Shown here piece by piece: positions 63,730-64,000 of a stretch of 64,000 bases of DNA. A program made the translations under genes and the position numbers. Source of the DNA: Bufo bufo (Eukaryota; Chordata; Amphibia; Anura; Bufonidae); NCBI RefSeq assembly GCF_905171765.1, contig NC_053389.1:402056645-402120644 (forward strand), given 5' to 3'. Position 1 is the stretch's first letter. Every line of letters starts with the position of its first letter. Below the pieces are notes generated by a model, which was given only the letters and a program-made list of their open reading frames with translations, was not told where the DNA came from and did not search any database.

Positions 63730-64000
63730 GACATGTATACCTGCACTAACCGGCCATTGTTATACTGCAGCACAATTGCTCATGTTTGTATTTTGGATAT
63801 TTCACACTCTTTTGGAGTGTACCTTAATTTTACAAAATTTAATTAAAACCAAAAACCTGTGTTGGCTATCTCATCCTCCTCCACCGCCGCTTCCACCTAC
63901 TCCGCTATGTCCACCGCCTCCTCAAACTCCTACTCCATATGGAACCTCACCTCATAAATCCATTTATTTTTTTTTAGACGTGTTTTATTTTATTTCAACA

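Larger units (their letters stand above)
57110..64000 (+). mobile_element. hAT element copy 3, decayed, runs off the window
   Basis: It begins TAGGGTTGAGCGAAC at 57110 followed by TTCGGG/CCCGAA clusters, the same end as copies 1 and 2. The expected left duplication would be GTCATGGG (57102-57109); its partner lies beyond the window. The promoter-like block, 5' array and transposase follow in the same order as in copy 2. Confidence 0.9.

Noticed and set aside
1..64000. Host genes, tRNA or rRNA genes
   Set aside because: No exon-like conserved protein, cloverleaf-forming sequence or rRNA core was recognised; all strong protein signals are of transposable elements.

Overview
The window reads as intergenic DNA from a vertebrate with a very repeat-rich genome, most likely a frog or toad (anuran amphibian). 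This is inferred from the combination of element types: an L1-type LINE, CR1-like LINEs, Tc1/mariner elements, a Ngaro-type tyrosine-recombinase retroelement, a piggyBac copy, a Ty3/Gypsy chromovirus, three Penelope-like elements (PLEs), three large hAT elements with TTCGG-rich ends, and many short inverted-repeat (MITE-like) elements. No host protein-coding gene, rRNA or tRNA gene was recognised. Nearly every long open frame belongs to a transposable element or is a shadow of one.

Left part (1-23.8 kb). A minus-strand L1-type LINE (about 377-7383) has its reverse transcriptase split by a 1570-bp Tc1-like transposon at 2376-3945. Next is one copy of a TTAA-associated repeat (7449-11760) interrupted by a deleted Ngaro-like element (8740-11396) that still shows the A1-ORF-B1-A2-B2 split direct repeats. 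A field of foldback and MITE-like elements follows (11.9-14.4 kb, 16.5-19.3 kb), together with a CR1-like LINE (15.17-16.46 kb), a perfect 239-bp palindrome between TA tracts (20566-20804), a deleted Tc1 element (21466-22295) and a decayed piggyBac transposase gene (22619-23819).

Central nest (23.7-55.2 kb). The piggyBac gene is split by a minus-strand PLE (PLE-A, 23820-55072), flanked by an 85-bp near-identical duplication. PLE-A is itself interrupted three times: by hAT copy 1 (24722-30705, 8-bp duplication), by a chromovirus (30908-51255, LTRs of 691 bp), and by a TTAA-flanked element (51276-53730). The chromovirus contains PLE-B (33476-46590, 13-bp duplication) and PLE-C (47045-48732, 14-bp duplication). 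PLE-B contains hAT copy 2 (38398-46321, 8-bp duplication), which carries an uninterrupted 1125-codon transposase. This gives a readable order of insertion at least five levels deep. All three PLEs carry a hammerhead-ribozyme-like motif about 0.5-0.9 kb downstream of the GIY-YIG coding end.

Right part (55.2-64 kb). After a minisatellite (about 55.93-56.14 kb) and a small foldback (56442-56521), hAT copy 3 begins at 57110 and runs off the window; its transposase is badly decayed. The three hAT copies share termini, a TATA-like promoter and the transposase, but each has a different tandem array between promoter and start codon.

Limits: family assignments come from motifs read by eye; clade names within a superfamily are tentative. 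No database search or alignment was run.
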